Position numbers and translations under genes: made by a program. A DNA stretch of 64,000 bases from a virus, in the IMG/VR virus record IMGVR_UViG_3300037882_000231, positions 1 to 64,000 of that record. One strand, 5' to 3'. The notes under the pieces are model-generated. The model was not told where the DNA came from. It made no database searches and worked only from the letters and a program-made list of their open reading frames with translations. Of the stretch, positions 21,395 through 32,600 are shown piece after piece (position 1 is the first letter of the stretch; every line of letters starts with the position of its first letter).

Positions 21395-22140
21395 GCGCTG
21401 AACTTCTTTCCTGCCACCCAACAGGTGTAGTCCTTAATCTGGACCTCCTGAATCTGGTGCTGGCCGTCCTGAACGTAGCCATAGCCAAAGCCCTGCTGCC
21501 AGTTACGCACCAGCGAATAGTCTGCCTTCTTCACATCCATAAGGTGTCCAATCTCAAAACCTTCTAGAACCTTGCCAGGAATCTCCCAGGTCTTACGGTA
21601 TGAGCCTACACGGTGAGAGTGACCACGGATCAAGGAGACGCCAAACGATTCCATATCTGCCTGCACCGAGCCGCCAGCGTGCTTGCTAACCGCTACGCCG
21701 TGGTGGATATACATATCATTGAATCGGTTATACGGCAAGTCCGAATAGTAGTGCCACTGAATACCAAGGTTCTCGTAACCGTAGAGAAGATCAGGTGTGA
21801 TCTGGTCAAGGAACTGCGGGGCATTCTTTAGCAGGTAGTCCTTGTGTCGAGTCCATCCATGATTTCCGTCATACAGGTGTACGTCTGCCTTCTTTACCGT
21901 CGTGCGAACATCGGTCAGGAACTGCTTGGTCGCAGATGCGCCACCTTCGTTCACTGAAACATTCTGCTCAGGGCCAACAGCCCAACGGCTCGTAGAGTCG
22001 GCGTCGTCGATGTCGCCAACAATATCAACCAAATCGGGCTTGAACCACTTTAGCACATCTAGCCAAAGCGTCACAGCCCTCTGGTCATGTAGCGGAAACT
22101 GAATATCGCTACACGCGAGGTACTTCAATTCGTTAGTCAA
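21391..22140 (-). CDS. Metallophosphoesterase (calcineurin-like)
   Basis: 249 residues with the metallophosphatase blocks in order: SDIQF at 11-15, GDIDD near 42, GNHGW near 93, HHG near 146 and GHSH near 174. Binds two metals and hydrolyses phosphodiesters or monoesters; phage relatives sit with replication genes and may be nucleases of the SbcD/Mre11 style or phosphatases. TTG start after AAGGAGAACAAC, with its own promoter at 22170-22198. Confidence 0.85.
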   Translation of the reverse strand: MTNELKYLACSDIQFPLHDQRAVTLWLDVLKWFKPDLVDIVGDIDDADSTSRWAVGPEQNVSVNEGGASATKQFLTDVRTTVKKADVHLYDGNHGWTRHKDYLLKNAPQFLDQITPDLLYGYENLGIQWHYYSDLPYNRFNDMYIHHGVAVSKHAGGSVQADMESFGVSLIRGHSHRVGSYRKTWEIPGKVLEGFEIGHLMDVKKADYSLVRNWQQGFGYGYVQDGQHQIQEVQIKDYTCWVAGKKFSA

Positions 22141-22169
22141 GTTGTTCTCCTTTAGTTAGACGCAGAGCA

Positions 22170-22198
22170 ATCGTACCATACCTGGCGCTGTATGTCAA
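22170..22198 (-). promoter_or_regulatory. Promoter for the replication operon
   Basis: TTGACA (22193-22198), 17-nt spacer ending TGG, TACGAT (22170-22175), in the gap after the HNH gene. It reads into the metallophosphoesterase and the coupled replication genes. Confidence 0.75.
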
Positions 22199-22590
22199 GC
22201 AGCCATTCTACGGCATCCTGCGTGGCAGAACCTTCGACGCTTGATGGCGTGGGGCTTCCCATAGAACACCTTACCACAGCCTTCACACGCCTTGCCCTTC
22301 TGCGAGTTGTTCATCTTCCTGTGCGATACGCTTGCCATGTTGTGAGCGTGGTCGTGCCACGATCTGTCGCACACAAAAAGATTCTCTATGTCGTTGTCGC
22401 ACTTTATTTCATTGATGTGGTGGACAGTCTCCCAGGGCCTTAAAAGTCCATACTCACTCTCTGCGACCAGGGTGTGCTCATACACCCATCCATTGCGGGA
22501 GCGAGGGTGCTCAGGAACCTCGATGAGAACGTATCCATTTGTAGCCATACGTCTCTCGCGCTTGCGCCAAGACGTAATGGGAAAGTACAT
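22195..22590 (-). CDS. HNH endonuclease, probably free-standing homing type
   Basis: 131 residues from ATG 22590 (overlapping the upstream stop as TAATG; an ATG at 22548 is the alternative). HNH_3-type core ETVHHINEIKCDNDIENLFVC near 77-97 and a C-terminal CEGCGKVFYGK...FCHAGC zinc knuckle that probably binds DNA. Such genes spread between phages by cutting intergenic DNA; its placement at the border of tail and replication modules fits. Confidence 0.82.
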   Translation of the reverse strand: MYFPITSWRKRERRMATNGYVLIEVPEHPRSRNGWVYEHTLVAESEYGLLRPWETVHHINEIKCDNDIENLFVCDRSWHDHAHNMASVSHRKMNNSQKGKACEGCGKVFYGKPHAIKRRRFCHAGCRRMAA

Positions 22591-23021
22591 TAGATGTTGG
22601 CGATTGGCCCAATCCCAATAACGTTGGCGTGCAGAGTCTGCGGCCACCCATACTGAGGGTTAATCTTGTTAACCCTGAGGTCAAACTTGGTTGCTCCCAG
22701 ATCGACGAAATAAGGCACTACGACTGATGCGCCGTTACTGAACATTGTCACAGTAGCCACAGGGGTAGTAGTGAATGGCTTAGGCCAAGGGGTGTCATTA
22801 GTTACCCAAGAGTCACCAGTTGGGTCATACACATCAATCCTTACAGCCTGAATGCCAATAAGGTCATCCCTGGAATTGAATCCACCAGAACGGTTCTTTA
22901 GATACACCTGTAGGTTATTGCCGTCCTCGACGGCATTAATAGCCTTGATCAGATTATTGAGTTTGGTACGAGTAATAGACTCACCAACCCCAAATTCAGG
23001 AACTGCCAATTTCTTCTCCAT
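22590..23021 (-). CDS. Virion-associated or unknown protein
   Basis: 143 residues, beta-rich, with an N-terminal FGVGESITRTKLNNLIKAINAVEDG helix pair that resembles the start of small phage tail or fibre-associated proteins. The C-terminus is VDLGATKFDLRVNKINPQYG. It follows the giant fibre and could be part of the tip. Function not proven. It overlaps the upstream gene by 26 nt. Confidence 0.6.
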   Translation of the reverse strand: MEKKLAVPEFGVGESITRTKLNNLIKAINAVEDGNNLQVYLKNRSGGFNSRDDLIGIQAVRIDVYDPTGDSWVTNDTPWPKPFTTTPVATVTMFSNGASVVVPYFVDLGATKFDLRVNKINPQYGWPQTLHANVIGIGPIANI

Positions 23022-23388
23022 CCATGTGTAGTTCTATCGCCCAAGAGGGGACTGTGATCACCGACTGCTCGCCGCCGAGTTGAGCGAGAGCACCAGGATC
23101 TGCGATAAGCCTCTTCTTCGAATCCGATATCAAGTATATTCTACCACCTACGAAGTCCTTGACAAGCGTACCGTCCCTGAATCCCAACTTGCCCTTGATA
23201 GGGAGATCCTTTAGGGCCAAGGGGAGAACAGGGAGGGCCTCGGCATTCCAAGAAGGGAAGTGAATCTCAGACACCTCAAATAGCCCACCGGCCTTAGAGA
23301 AGAAGATCTTCATAGCAGGAGTCCTTACGAACAATCCTGATGGTGGTATTAAATCTAGTCTAGTATTTTTTGATTTCTTCTTAAACAT
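22996..23388 (-). CDS. Unknown protein downstream of the tail fibre
   Basis: 130 residues, basic start (MFKKKSKNTRLD) then beta-rich. A segment near 85-115 (RIYLISDSKKRLIADPGALAQLG) resembles short repeats seen in phage surface proteins. ATG follows TTTAGGAAAGTTTACCT; promoter at 23435-23463. Confidence 0.6.
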   Translation of the reverse strand: MFKKKSKNTRLDLIPPSGLFVRTPAMKIFFSKAGGLFEVSEIHFPSWNAEALPVLPLALKDLPIKGKLGFRDGTLVKDFVGGRIYLISDSKKRLIADPGALAQLGGEQSVITVPSWAIELHMDGEEIGSS

Positions 23389-23434
23389 AGGTAAACTTTC
23401 CTAAACTCTAGTGAACTTCTCTTGAACTAATAAG

Positions 23435-23463
23435 ATTGTAGCAGGGTTATTCTGGGTTGTCAA
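23435..23463 (-). promoter_or_regulatory. Promoter at the end of the tail module
   Basis: TTGACA (23458-23463), 17-nt spacer ending TGC, TACAAT (23435-23440). The -35 box overlaps the end of the small coiled-coil gene. It is the rightmost TTGACA-type promoter in the window. Confidence 0.75.
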
Positions 23464-23617
23464 GTTGTTCTGCCGTGAGTTCTGAGAACTTTTGGCTCTG
23501 AATCTCGGCAATCGTCTCCCGCAGTTCATCGACTTCCGCCCGAAGCGCAGCGTTATCGTAGATCAGATCGTTAATCTGCGCCCTAAGGTGCTTGATTACG
23601 TTAGTTGCTTTAGCCAT
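23447..23617 (-). CDS. Small coiled-coil protein
   Basis: 56 residues, one continuous heptad helix (HLRAQINDLIYDNAALRAEV...LRETIAEIQSQ). ATG at 23617 with AGGA 7-8 nt upstream. It starts 18 bases after the giant fibre stop. Likely oligomerises; function unknown. Confidence 0.7.
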   Translation of the reverse strand: MAKATNVIKHLRAQINDLIYDNAALRAEVDELRETIAEIQSQKFSELTAEQLDNPE

Positions 23618-23634
23618 AGAACAATCCTATCATA

Positions 23635-26600
23635 CTAAGAGGTTTTCCATCTCATGCCGTTAAGTGAAACCCAGTCTCCAGAGTCTCCACCAACGGTGAG
23701 ATAACTGTTTCTTCTGACCATGGACGCCGCAGTATTCGCCGCAGAGGCGGTTAGTCCAGTATTGGTAGGGATGAATGAGGGGTGCATAAAGGTGATGAGC
23801 CCTGTTGTGGTTATCCTGAGGTGAGCAAAGTGAAGGAAGCCACTCAATCTAACCGGAACTATGCAGATAGCCGACTGCTTAGGCCACGCGAACTTAGACT
23901 CAATTACACCAATCTGATTTTCCGACACCGGATCGGGCGGCTCAAGATTAGCCCTCGCTAGGAGTCCAGACATTGACCACCAACCATCAACTTCTTGATG
24001 AACGTTAAGACCGCCAAACCCATCATATACCGTCCATCCAGAGTGAAGGTTGACCTGAACAACCTGACCATAGTTTCCTGATAGTACCACCTCACCAGCC
24101 GTCAAGATGATTCTACTGGTGGATGCAATAGATGCCTCTGATGCGTCTGGAATGTCACCACCGTATGCCGCGTCGTTTTCAGTGACCATTCCGGCCCTGT
24201 TGGTGTTGATAGCAAAGCCACTCTGACCAGAAGTTTTTCTCACTGTTCCAGGCTCCATGGTGATAGAGGCCGGAACCCTTTCTAGGATTGACGTTGGGGA
24301 GGCAATCTCGATCTGCGGCTTCTCCTGGTCATAAATGTATACAACACCTACCCCTGGATTGTCAAACATCTTTGAGTCAACGTACAGGTTTCTGCTTGTT
24401 GTGTCCCAACCATTGATCTCGGCTTTTACCACAACTAAAGTAAACTTTTCTGTAGATAGGTGCTCAGGATATCCATTGGCTGTACTGTACTTTGAGTCCA
24501 CATACAGCACCTCCTTGGTCCTAGCGGTCAGTGATGCATGTGTGCTAGTGGGGTCAATTGACGAATTGCCAATACCACGGATCATAGAATACTGATTGAT
24601 GGTGTCTGGATTTGACTGGATCGCAATCATGTCACCTACACTGAATTCATCTTGTGCGGTGTCTGTTCCAATGTCAATGTACATGAAGTGTCTATTAAGA
24701 ACAGCGCCAGATACATACGAGTCACCAGATGGAATATGAGATGAATCAAACTGGAACTGGGTACCAGATAGAACCCTACTCACAACAATTCTACCGTTAA
24801 ATGACCCGACAGTAGACCCAGTAATGTAAAGTGACATGCCTGGATAAACACGAGTATCGTTGCTTGTTTGGATATCAGTTGACATCGTTATAGTTCTGGT
24901 AGTGGTACCGCTTGAAATGCTAACCACGCTAGCAGAAGGCGTTGTTAGTGTGTAGTTTACAGCACCGCTAACTGTCGGCCACGGTAGGTTCGCCTCGGGC
25001 AGAGCCCACCTTCTAGGCCTGCTATCAGAGGCAAGTGCATGGCCCTCTCCACCAAGCACCCAAAATTCCCTATCGGACTTGACCCTCAATCTTGGGAATG
25101 AGTAGTTGAACGTACCAGACTTGGTTTTGATTTCAACCCTCTCACCATTTTTAAGGCCATGGGGAATTGGTGTGTAGAACGCTTGCGTCACTGGCTCAGT
25201 GCCTGTATCTATGGAGTCTGTAGCATCTGTAGTTGTTACATTCAAGAAGTAGTTGCCGATCCTTCTATAGTTGTTTCCACTAATACTTGCCGTCCTAACC
25301 CTGTGGATAGGAATGACTCTTTCGACTGTGTTAGACACATCAGGAGTTGAAGCAGTAGAGAAGTTTACGGCTGTTGTTTGCGTGTTTGGAGTGCAGGTAA
25401 ACGTATTATTCAAAGAATCAATGGCTGTTACGGGAACAGGCTCAAGCGTAACTGTACCCACAGCACCACTAGAAATGTTTTGGGCTACAATCTCTACATA
25501 GTCCCCAACCGCCAGCCCGTGCTTTTCTACTGTTGTAAACAGGACAGGTGAGGTTCCAGCCGTTCTGGACGCTGCTGAGATTGTGGACCTCTTCCTACGC
25601 TGAGTCTTTACACCAGAAATTGTTGCTGGTGACTCTGACGTATCCTCAGAACCAGATGGAATCGCAATGTACGCACTTCCGGCGCTCTCCTCGATGACAA
25701 CACCTGGAGTTACAAGTTCTATTCTTGCAGAAGAGATGTCAGCCGCTGCTGTAGATGCCGGGGAGGTGTAGAAACTGCCCTGCGCGCCACCAGTAACTCC
25801 TGCTCCGATGGCAGATGTGTAGACAACGGTGTTGAGGGTAGTCGAGTAAACAACAGCAGTCTCATTTAGACCACTTGTGCCGGTGATAGTAATAGTCTGA
25901 CCTGGCATACATTCGGCCATAACTCCAGACCAGCCAGTAACCGTTACTGTCCTTCTGCCGGATGACAAATCAGAAATCGATGTGACAGGAAAGGCCACAG
26001 GAACATTATTGTTCTTAACTGTTACCGTAGTATCGGTAACATTAACAACCCTGAATGTTCCGTTAGAGAATGACGCCTTTGCCGAAACAGTTGTCGGAAC
26101 CGTTGGCCTAATGGTGTATAGAGACTCTACGTCAGACAGGAAGGAAAGGAATCTTGGGTTATAGCCAGTATCAGGAATGTAGACAAAACCACTACTTGCA
26201 TAGCGCGTTGACTGTGCGGTAATGGATGTAGTTGGAGAGATACTAGACCTAACAGCAGAGTCATTCTCATACGACATGCCAAGCGTCCCTGGCACGCCCG
26301 CTTCCGTAACGCTCTGGAAGGTGTCTGGGCCAGCCCCACCAAAGACTGAATTTCTGTACTTAAGACTAGATACAAGGCCGTTCTCAATATTTGTACTACC
26401 ATCTCCTGGTACGAATGGATGCGGGTCTCCAAATGCAAACCTCCAGTGGTTATACTTTAGTACACCGCTTGTTGCACCAGTTGGCATGTTTCCGGTACCA
26501 ACCCTTTTACACCTAAACGTCTTTGAACTTACAACGGTAGTAACCTTGTGGAATGGGTTAGAAAAGTTTGTTACTGAATAAGGAGTTATAGCAGCGGCAG

Positions 26601-29600
26601 TTAGTCCAGTGATTACAAATGGCTGCCCGAGGGTAAGACCATGAGCAATGTTCGTCTTGATTTCAATCTCGTCGCCTACGTTTGCACCGAGAGCCGTGAT
26701 TGATAGGATATTGCCTGCAACAAATGACGACTGTACACTGTAGTAAGAAGAAATCTCTGCCTGCAACTGACCATGACCGTATACCGACCAATCCTTTCTG
26801 TCAAGTTGCTTGTTGCCAGAAGAAATCTTTACGTTACAGCCATTTTTGTAAGTGTAACTCAGTGGGCTGACAGCCCTTGACTGAACTAGTCCTGTTCCAA
26901 TTGCAACGAGGCTGAATGCGGGAATATTCTCATCCCATAGGTCGGTTACCCTTACTGAGTCGCCAACAGAAATACCATGCCTAGACGGAAGCACAAACGT
27001 TTCTGTCCTAGCCACTGGATCAAACGAACGTGAATCAATCGGCAGCCTCTCAGAGATTCTTGTCCTGAGTGTGGCTCCACCGGCAGTTACCCTTCCGGTT
27101 GTCCTATCAAACTCAAAGGTCTTTGTAGAAACAACCCCGCCATTGATTGCTGAGTTTTTATATCCATGAATTCCGTCTACGTCAATGGTGATGGCTGGGG
27201 TATCCTGAGAGTTTACAACCTCTACGACATCGATTCCAGTTTCATCCATGATGACGCGGTTACCAGTCGCAGGACCAATTTCAAAGTTGTTACGAATGGT
27301 TACGTCATTGAATTCTGCACTACCCGCATCTCCTGCGACCTTAAATCCAGAGGTGTTGGCACTGTAGTTCTGCGACTGGATAAGACCACCAGTACCAATA
27401 ATCAGGTCGGTGATAATGCTCGTACCGGACATGAAAACATCTGCGTTGATCGTCTGTGCCGAGATTGATCCACCATCAATCTTCGAAAGCGTTCCAACGT
27501 TGAATGCAGACGGCGTTGCGCTAGCACCCAACTTCTGCTCGACCATAACTCCATCTAGGCCCCAGGTTGTTGCCGTTGCCGATGCTGCGGTAAATGATAG
27601 GTTGGCTCTGTTTGCACTTCCGCCCGTTGTGAACGTAACCTGATACCTTGTCGCTGTCGAGGTTAGGATTGACTGTGCGGTGGCGACAATTGTTCCACCC
27701 ACATCCTGATTAATAAGGACGTTCAGGGTCTTAGCGGAACCTGATGTCTGCCTCGCGTAGAATGAAAGGATATATTCCGTGTTAGGACTCAGTGGAATGT
27801 TGTATGTCGTACCGTTGCGTGCTAGTTGCACACCAGAGTTAGCGGCGGTCGTTACGAACTGCAATCCATACCCGCCGATTGCCTTCGCAGCAACGTCAAT
27901 AGACCTCGTGGCAGTACCAATAACTGTAACGTGGAACGACCTAGTTGGATCGGTGTACCCTGCTGTTTCGTATTCAAAGTCTGCGTATGCCGGTGGCATA
28001 AGGTTGGTACCAGTTCCACCGATTAGGAGAGTAGCGGCAGAGATCGTACCGTTCTTAATGTCAAGGGCGTTGTTAGACAACTCCCATCCACTGGTCGGGT
28101 AACTAGATGACCTCAGCCTAGCAGTTGACGAGAACGTAACGTCTACCGTTTCCTGAGCCGTACCAGGGGTTGTAATTGTATCAGCCGGACTCTCAGAGTA
28201 GGTAGATACGTTGTTGTAGAAGTCAACCGATGCGACCTGGACGTAATATGTCCTACCTAGTCGAAGCCCATCGATTGTTGCAAACAGTTCAGTTCCGCTC
28301 GTACCCATAAACGACCACCTGGCACCAGTGTAGGTGGGCTGGCTTCCACCATTTAGGTCATCTGTGTATCGAATCTTGTAGTTACGAACCCTTGATGCAT
28401 CAGTCGGCACAAGCCACGATACGTTGATTGAGGCCGTACCATTCGTACCCGCCACTGGAGTTACGTTTGTTAGGGTGACCGCACCAGGAATTGCAGAGTT
28501 GGTATTCGTGTCAAACTGAGCCAACTGTGTAGTCGTACTTTCGGCTGTTGGTGGTGTCCCGCTCGACTGTGTTCCCAATAGGTCAACTGGTGCAACACGG
28601 GTCCTGTAGGCTGTTGTTCCAGTTGTCGCCCACTCCGCTTGGAGAAGAGAGGTCCTAAATACCCTGGTTGTTGGGGGATTGCTTGTATCCGAGTAAACGT
28701 TATACTGCTCTGCACCCGTAACGGCACCCCATACAGCCCTCATTTGACCAACGTATGCTGTTACTGTCAAGTTTGGTGTTCCACCACCAACGGGCCATGC
28801 TAGGTCGTAGATGTGGTTTACCGCAGATGCGCCATTTGTTAGACCGGTAGCAGACTTTACAACAGGCGATGTATCTGTGTAGGCCTTAATGGAAACGCCG
28901 GTATTGGCTGGAAGGCTAGTTGTGTAGGCATTTGTCGTTAGACCAGAAGCCCTGTTCAACTCGTGTGTCCAAACAAATGAATTGGTTGGAGTTGTGTAAG
29001 TATGTGTTCCATTAGCGCCCGTTAGAGTAACCTCATACCCAGCGATGTCGGTCGTTAGACCACCAGCAGTAGATGGTGCCACCCATGTTAGTGTCAGGTT
29101 GTTAACGTTAGTCCATGTGTATTCAAAGGTTGATGGAGTTCCAGGCGTGTAGGCTGCGAGCGTGCTGTTGAACTCTGTGCTTGCTGTGGACTGGTTTCCA
29201 GAAGAGTCAACGGGAATTACCTTGTAGCGAACAGTCGAGCCACGAGTTAGTCCAGCAATCGTTGCAGTTCCAAGCCCACCGGTTCCAGCAGTTACCCCAG
29301 CAGCGCCACCAGGGACAGTTAGTGAGTTTGTGTACACACCAGCAGAGCCGGTACCCCACCTGATAACGTACTCGCTAATTGTTTCCGCTGGGGTGTACGA
29401 AGCCCATGAAATGGTTACATCATACTTGCCCTGAATCTTTGGAGTTACTGTTGTGGAATCAAGTGCCGTCACGCCAGCAGGAGGCGTCGCGTCTCCAGCA
29501 ATTGTCTGAGTAAGGAACGAGCCTTCTAGCGGCAAGGCCGATTGTGTTCCCACTGTGTCAACGGAGTAAATTCTAGTGTAGTAAGTTGTGTTTGGAGTAA

Positions 29601-32600
29601 AACCACTCAGCGTAAAGTTAGGAACCCTCGTTGAGAAGTTCGGCCTCGCTGCAAACGGAACAGTCCTGCCAGCATTGGTCCATAGAGTAACGTTGTACGA
29701 ACCAGCACCATTCTTTACGTCATCATTGTTTGGCTCAGTCCATGAGTAGGTTACAGAAGTCGATCCTGCTGTGGCGATAGGGGAAGTTGGAGCGTCTGGA
29801 GCAGCATTGACAATAGCCGCAAGGTTGTTGGCAATAGATGAGGCACTCAACTTGTTGTTAACGTCTCTAGCATGGACAACAACAGCGCCCTGGGCATATG
29901 AAGTGCTTACCGCCCCGAAAGCCTGGAATTGCTCAGTCTGATCAAGTACGAGTCTGCCCCTGACATCCGTTGAAACACCAGGAATCTGCGGCACATCCCA
30001 TGAATACGTCTTAGAGTTCGCAGTAATGGTTACCCTGTAGCCATTGAAAAGTTCGGGTGTGTACGTCTGTGTATCTAGCCAGGTCAGGACCAGGTTTGGC
30101 GAGTTGTAGACGCCCTGGACCTTACCGGTTCCAGTTACTACGGAGTTGGCTGGACTCTGAATTCCGCTGACAAGCAACTTGCCTGTCGCAAATTGTTGCA
30201 GTACAGTAGACGATCCAGAGTCATCAAATCCATCATCTGCATAAACTGAAACATACCAATTAGTCGGTGAGGCACTGGTTTCTGTTACGAATGTCGTTGA
30301 GGTTCCAGGCCCACGGTACACGAGGTCTGTTGTTCCAGTACCAGCAGAGTAGGAGCCAGACTTGGCATAAACCCTGTACTCGACAATATCTGCACCGGAC
30401 GTAGGAGCCCTCCACTGGGCCGTCATAGAACCAATTGCTGCGGTTAGGGTCAGGTTCGTCGCCGGAGCCGGTGCCCCCTTGTTAGCAGCAACCGTTGGGG
30501 TAAGAGTTCCTGAAACCTGTGTTGGATCAAGTACATGAACAGAACGCAAAACAATGTCCGATGTTCCAAGCTGAGAATCGGCTACGCCCAACTTTTGCTT
30601 GTAGTCCTCGTACTTGATTAGGATGGACTTTGCTGTGGTCTCCCATATACCAGTTCCTCCGGTGCTAGTAATTGATAGACGGTACTTACCGAACGTGTTT
30701 GCAGCATAGGAAGTGTTGTCGGTCCATGAAACGCTAAGGTCGTTACCTACCCAGGTTGCTGTTATAGAGCCCGTTGGTGTAGCAATTGTTGGCCTTACTG
30801 GAGTTGCATCACTTGTTTCAGCGCTTCCGTTATTAGCGTTTCCACCCTTATCTACCGCGCGGATCAAGATTTTGTAAGTAGTGTTTGGAAGTAGGTTAGG
30901 AATCGTGTAGTTCTTGTTTACTGTAACGAGTGAGTGTGTGTACGTTGCCGCAACCGTACCCCACTGGACGACGTAGTGAGAGAAGTCTGTTGCATGAACT
31001 GCCTGGTCGTATGTGATTACACCAGAAATGCTGCTGACGCCAGCATAGTCAGTTGCCGGAACCATAGTCCACGTTGGCGCGCTTGTTGGAATAGTTGAGT
31101 CTCCAGAGTTTGATAGCGCCTGGTAAGAAGCGGATTCTATTGATACAACAGCAGTTCTACCAAAGATGTCTCTAGCGCGTACCGCCGCTGTGTAACTAGC
31201 CCCACCGGTCAGTCCTGGCTTAGCGAATGTAAGCGTTTTTAGGTTAGCGCCATCAATGGTTGAGAACGTAGTCGGATCACCAGCAGCAGGCTCGATATCG
31301 ATATCGTAGTAGTCAACAATATCTGCTGTTGGCGGCACTGTTGTGGCTGGCTGCGACCACGCCCAGGAGATTCCCTCAAGGAACGGCGTCCCAGTGGGTG
31401 CCGCGATAGTGCCTAGTGTTGGGTACGAGGCTGCTGCTGATGCACCCGCTGTTGTGACTCCAGCCAAGTCCTCAGTTGTAACTAGGAACGCCGGGTTTGA
31501 TACGCCACCAAAAACAGCCCTGTTCTCATCGAACGTCAGCGTAAACTTGTTTACTGTCTTGTCGTAGACGTAATATGTTCTACTAATGCCAGAGAACGTA
31601 ATAACAACCTTGTATCTGTAAAAGTCTGCTGCCGTTTCTGCTGTCCAGGTTGCTGTAATACCACCAGCAACGTAGCCACCAGTAAAGTTTGGCGTTCCTG
31701 GGTTAGTTGGTGCGGCATTTGTGTAGGCTCCAGTGCTGGCGATGGCACCAGCGGGAGCAGCACCCTGAGTGGAGAACGTTCCGTAAATTGATACGGCGTA
31801 AACCCTTACAGCACCCGAGGCGAATGACGTAACGCCAGTTCCACCAAACACAGCCTTATTCTCAGCACGAGTTAGAGTGAAGGCTTTTTGTGTCGTTCTC
31901 CAAGACTTATAGGTAATCCATGCATCGTTGGTAATTCTTACCTCGTAGCCCCAGAAGTGAGGAGAGTATGTCTGAGTATCTGTCCATGAAATGTTTAGGT
32001 CTGGGGTAGTGAACGATCCACTAACCGAGCCAACTGGCGTTTCAATGGTCGGTACCGCCGCCGTTGTTGCCAAGACGGAATCCGTCCACGTTCCCCTATT
32101 TCCAGATGTATCTAGTGGAGCAACCTGAACCCTATACGGTGTACCAGGAACAAGGCCTCGTAGGTAGTAGGTTTCAGTTCCACCGGCAGTTGCATTTACC
32201 TTTGCAAATTCAGCACTTGACCAGTTCATGTCAGAAAGTGCTGTGGTCCACCTAATCTCGTACTTATCAAGGTCTGCGGCAACTGGAACTGTCCACTGCA
32301 ATTGAAGTGTTGCCACACCGCTCGTTGTGGTTCCAGGCGTATTGTCTGCAACCAGACCAGCGATCTGCGCTGGTGCAATTCCATCTGCTGCGACAACCGT
32401 AATAGCAGTTTCACCATCAGTTCCCTTTGCTCCAACAGTTCCAAATACGTTATATGGAAAAACATCACATAGCCAAGCGGCAGTGCTGCCGTTAGTTAGC
32501 CATGAAACCTCTCGTGTAGCATCTGTTACGCTTGCGATCAGCGTTGATGCTGCTGGCGTTCCGGCGTACACATCATATCGGTATGCCCCAGAGGTTGTGG

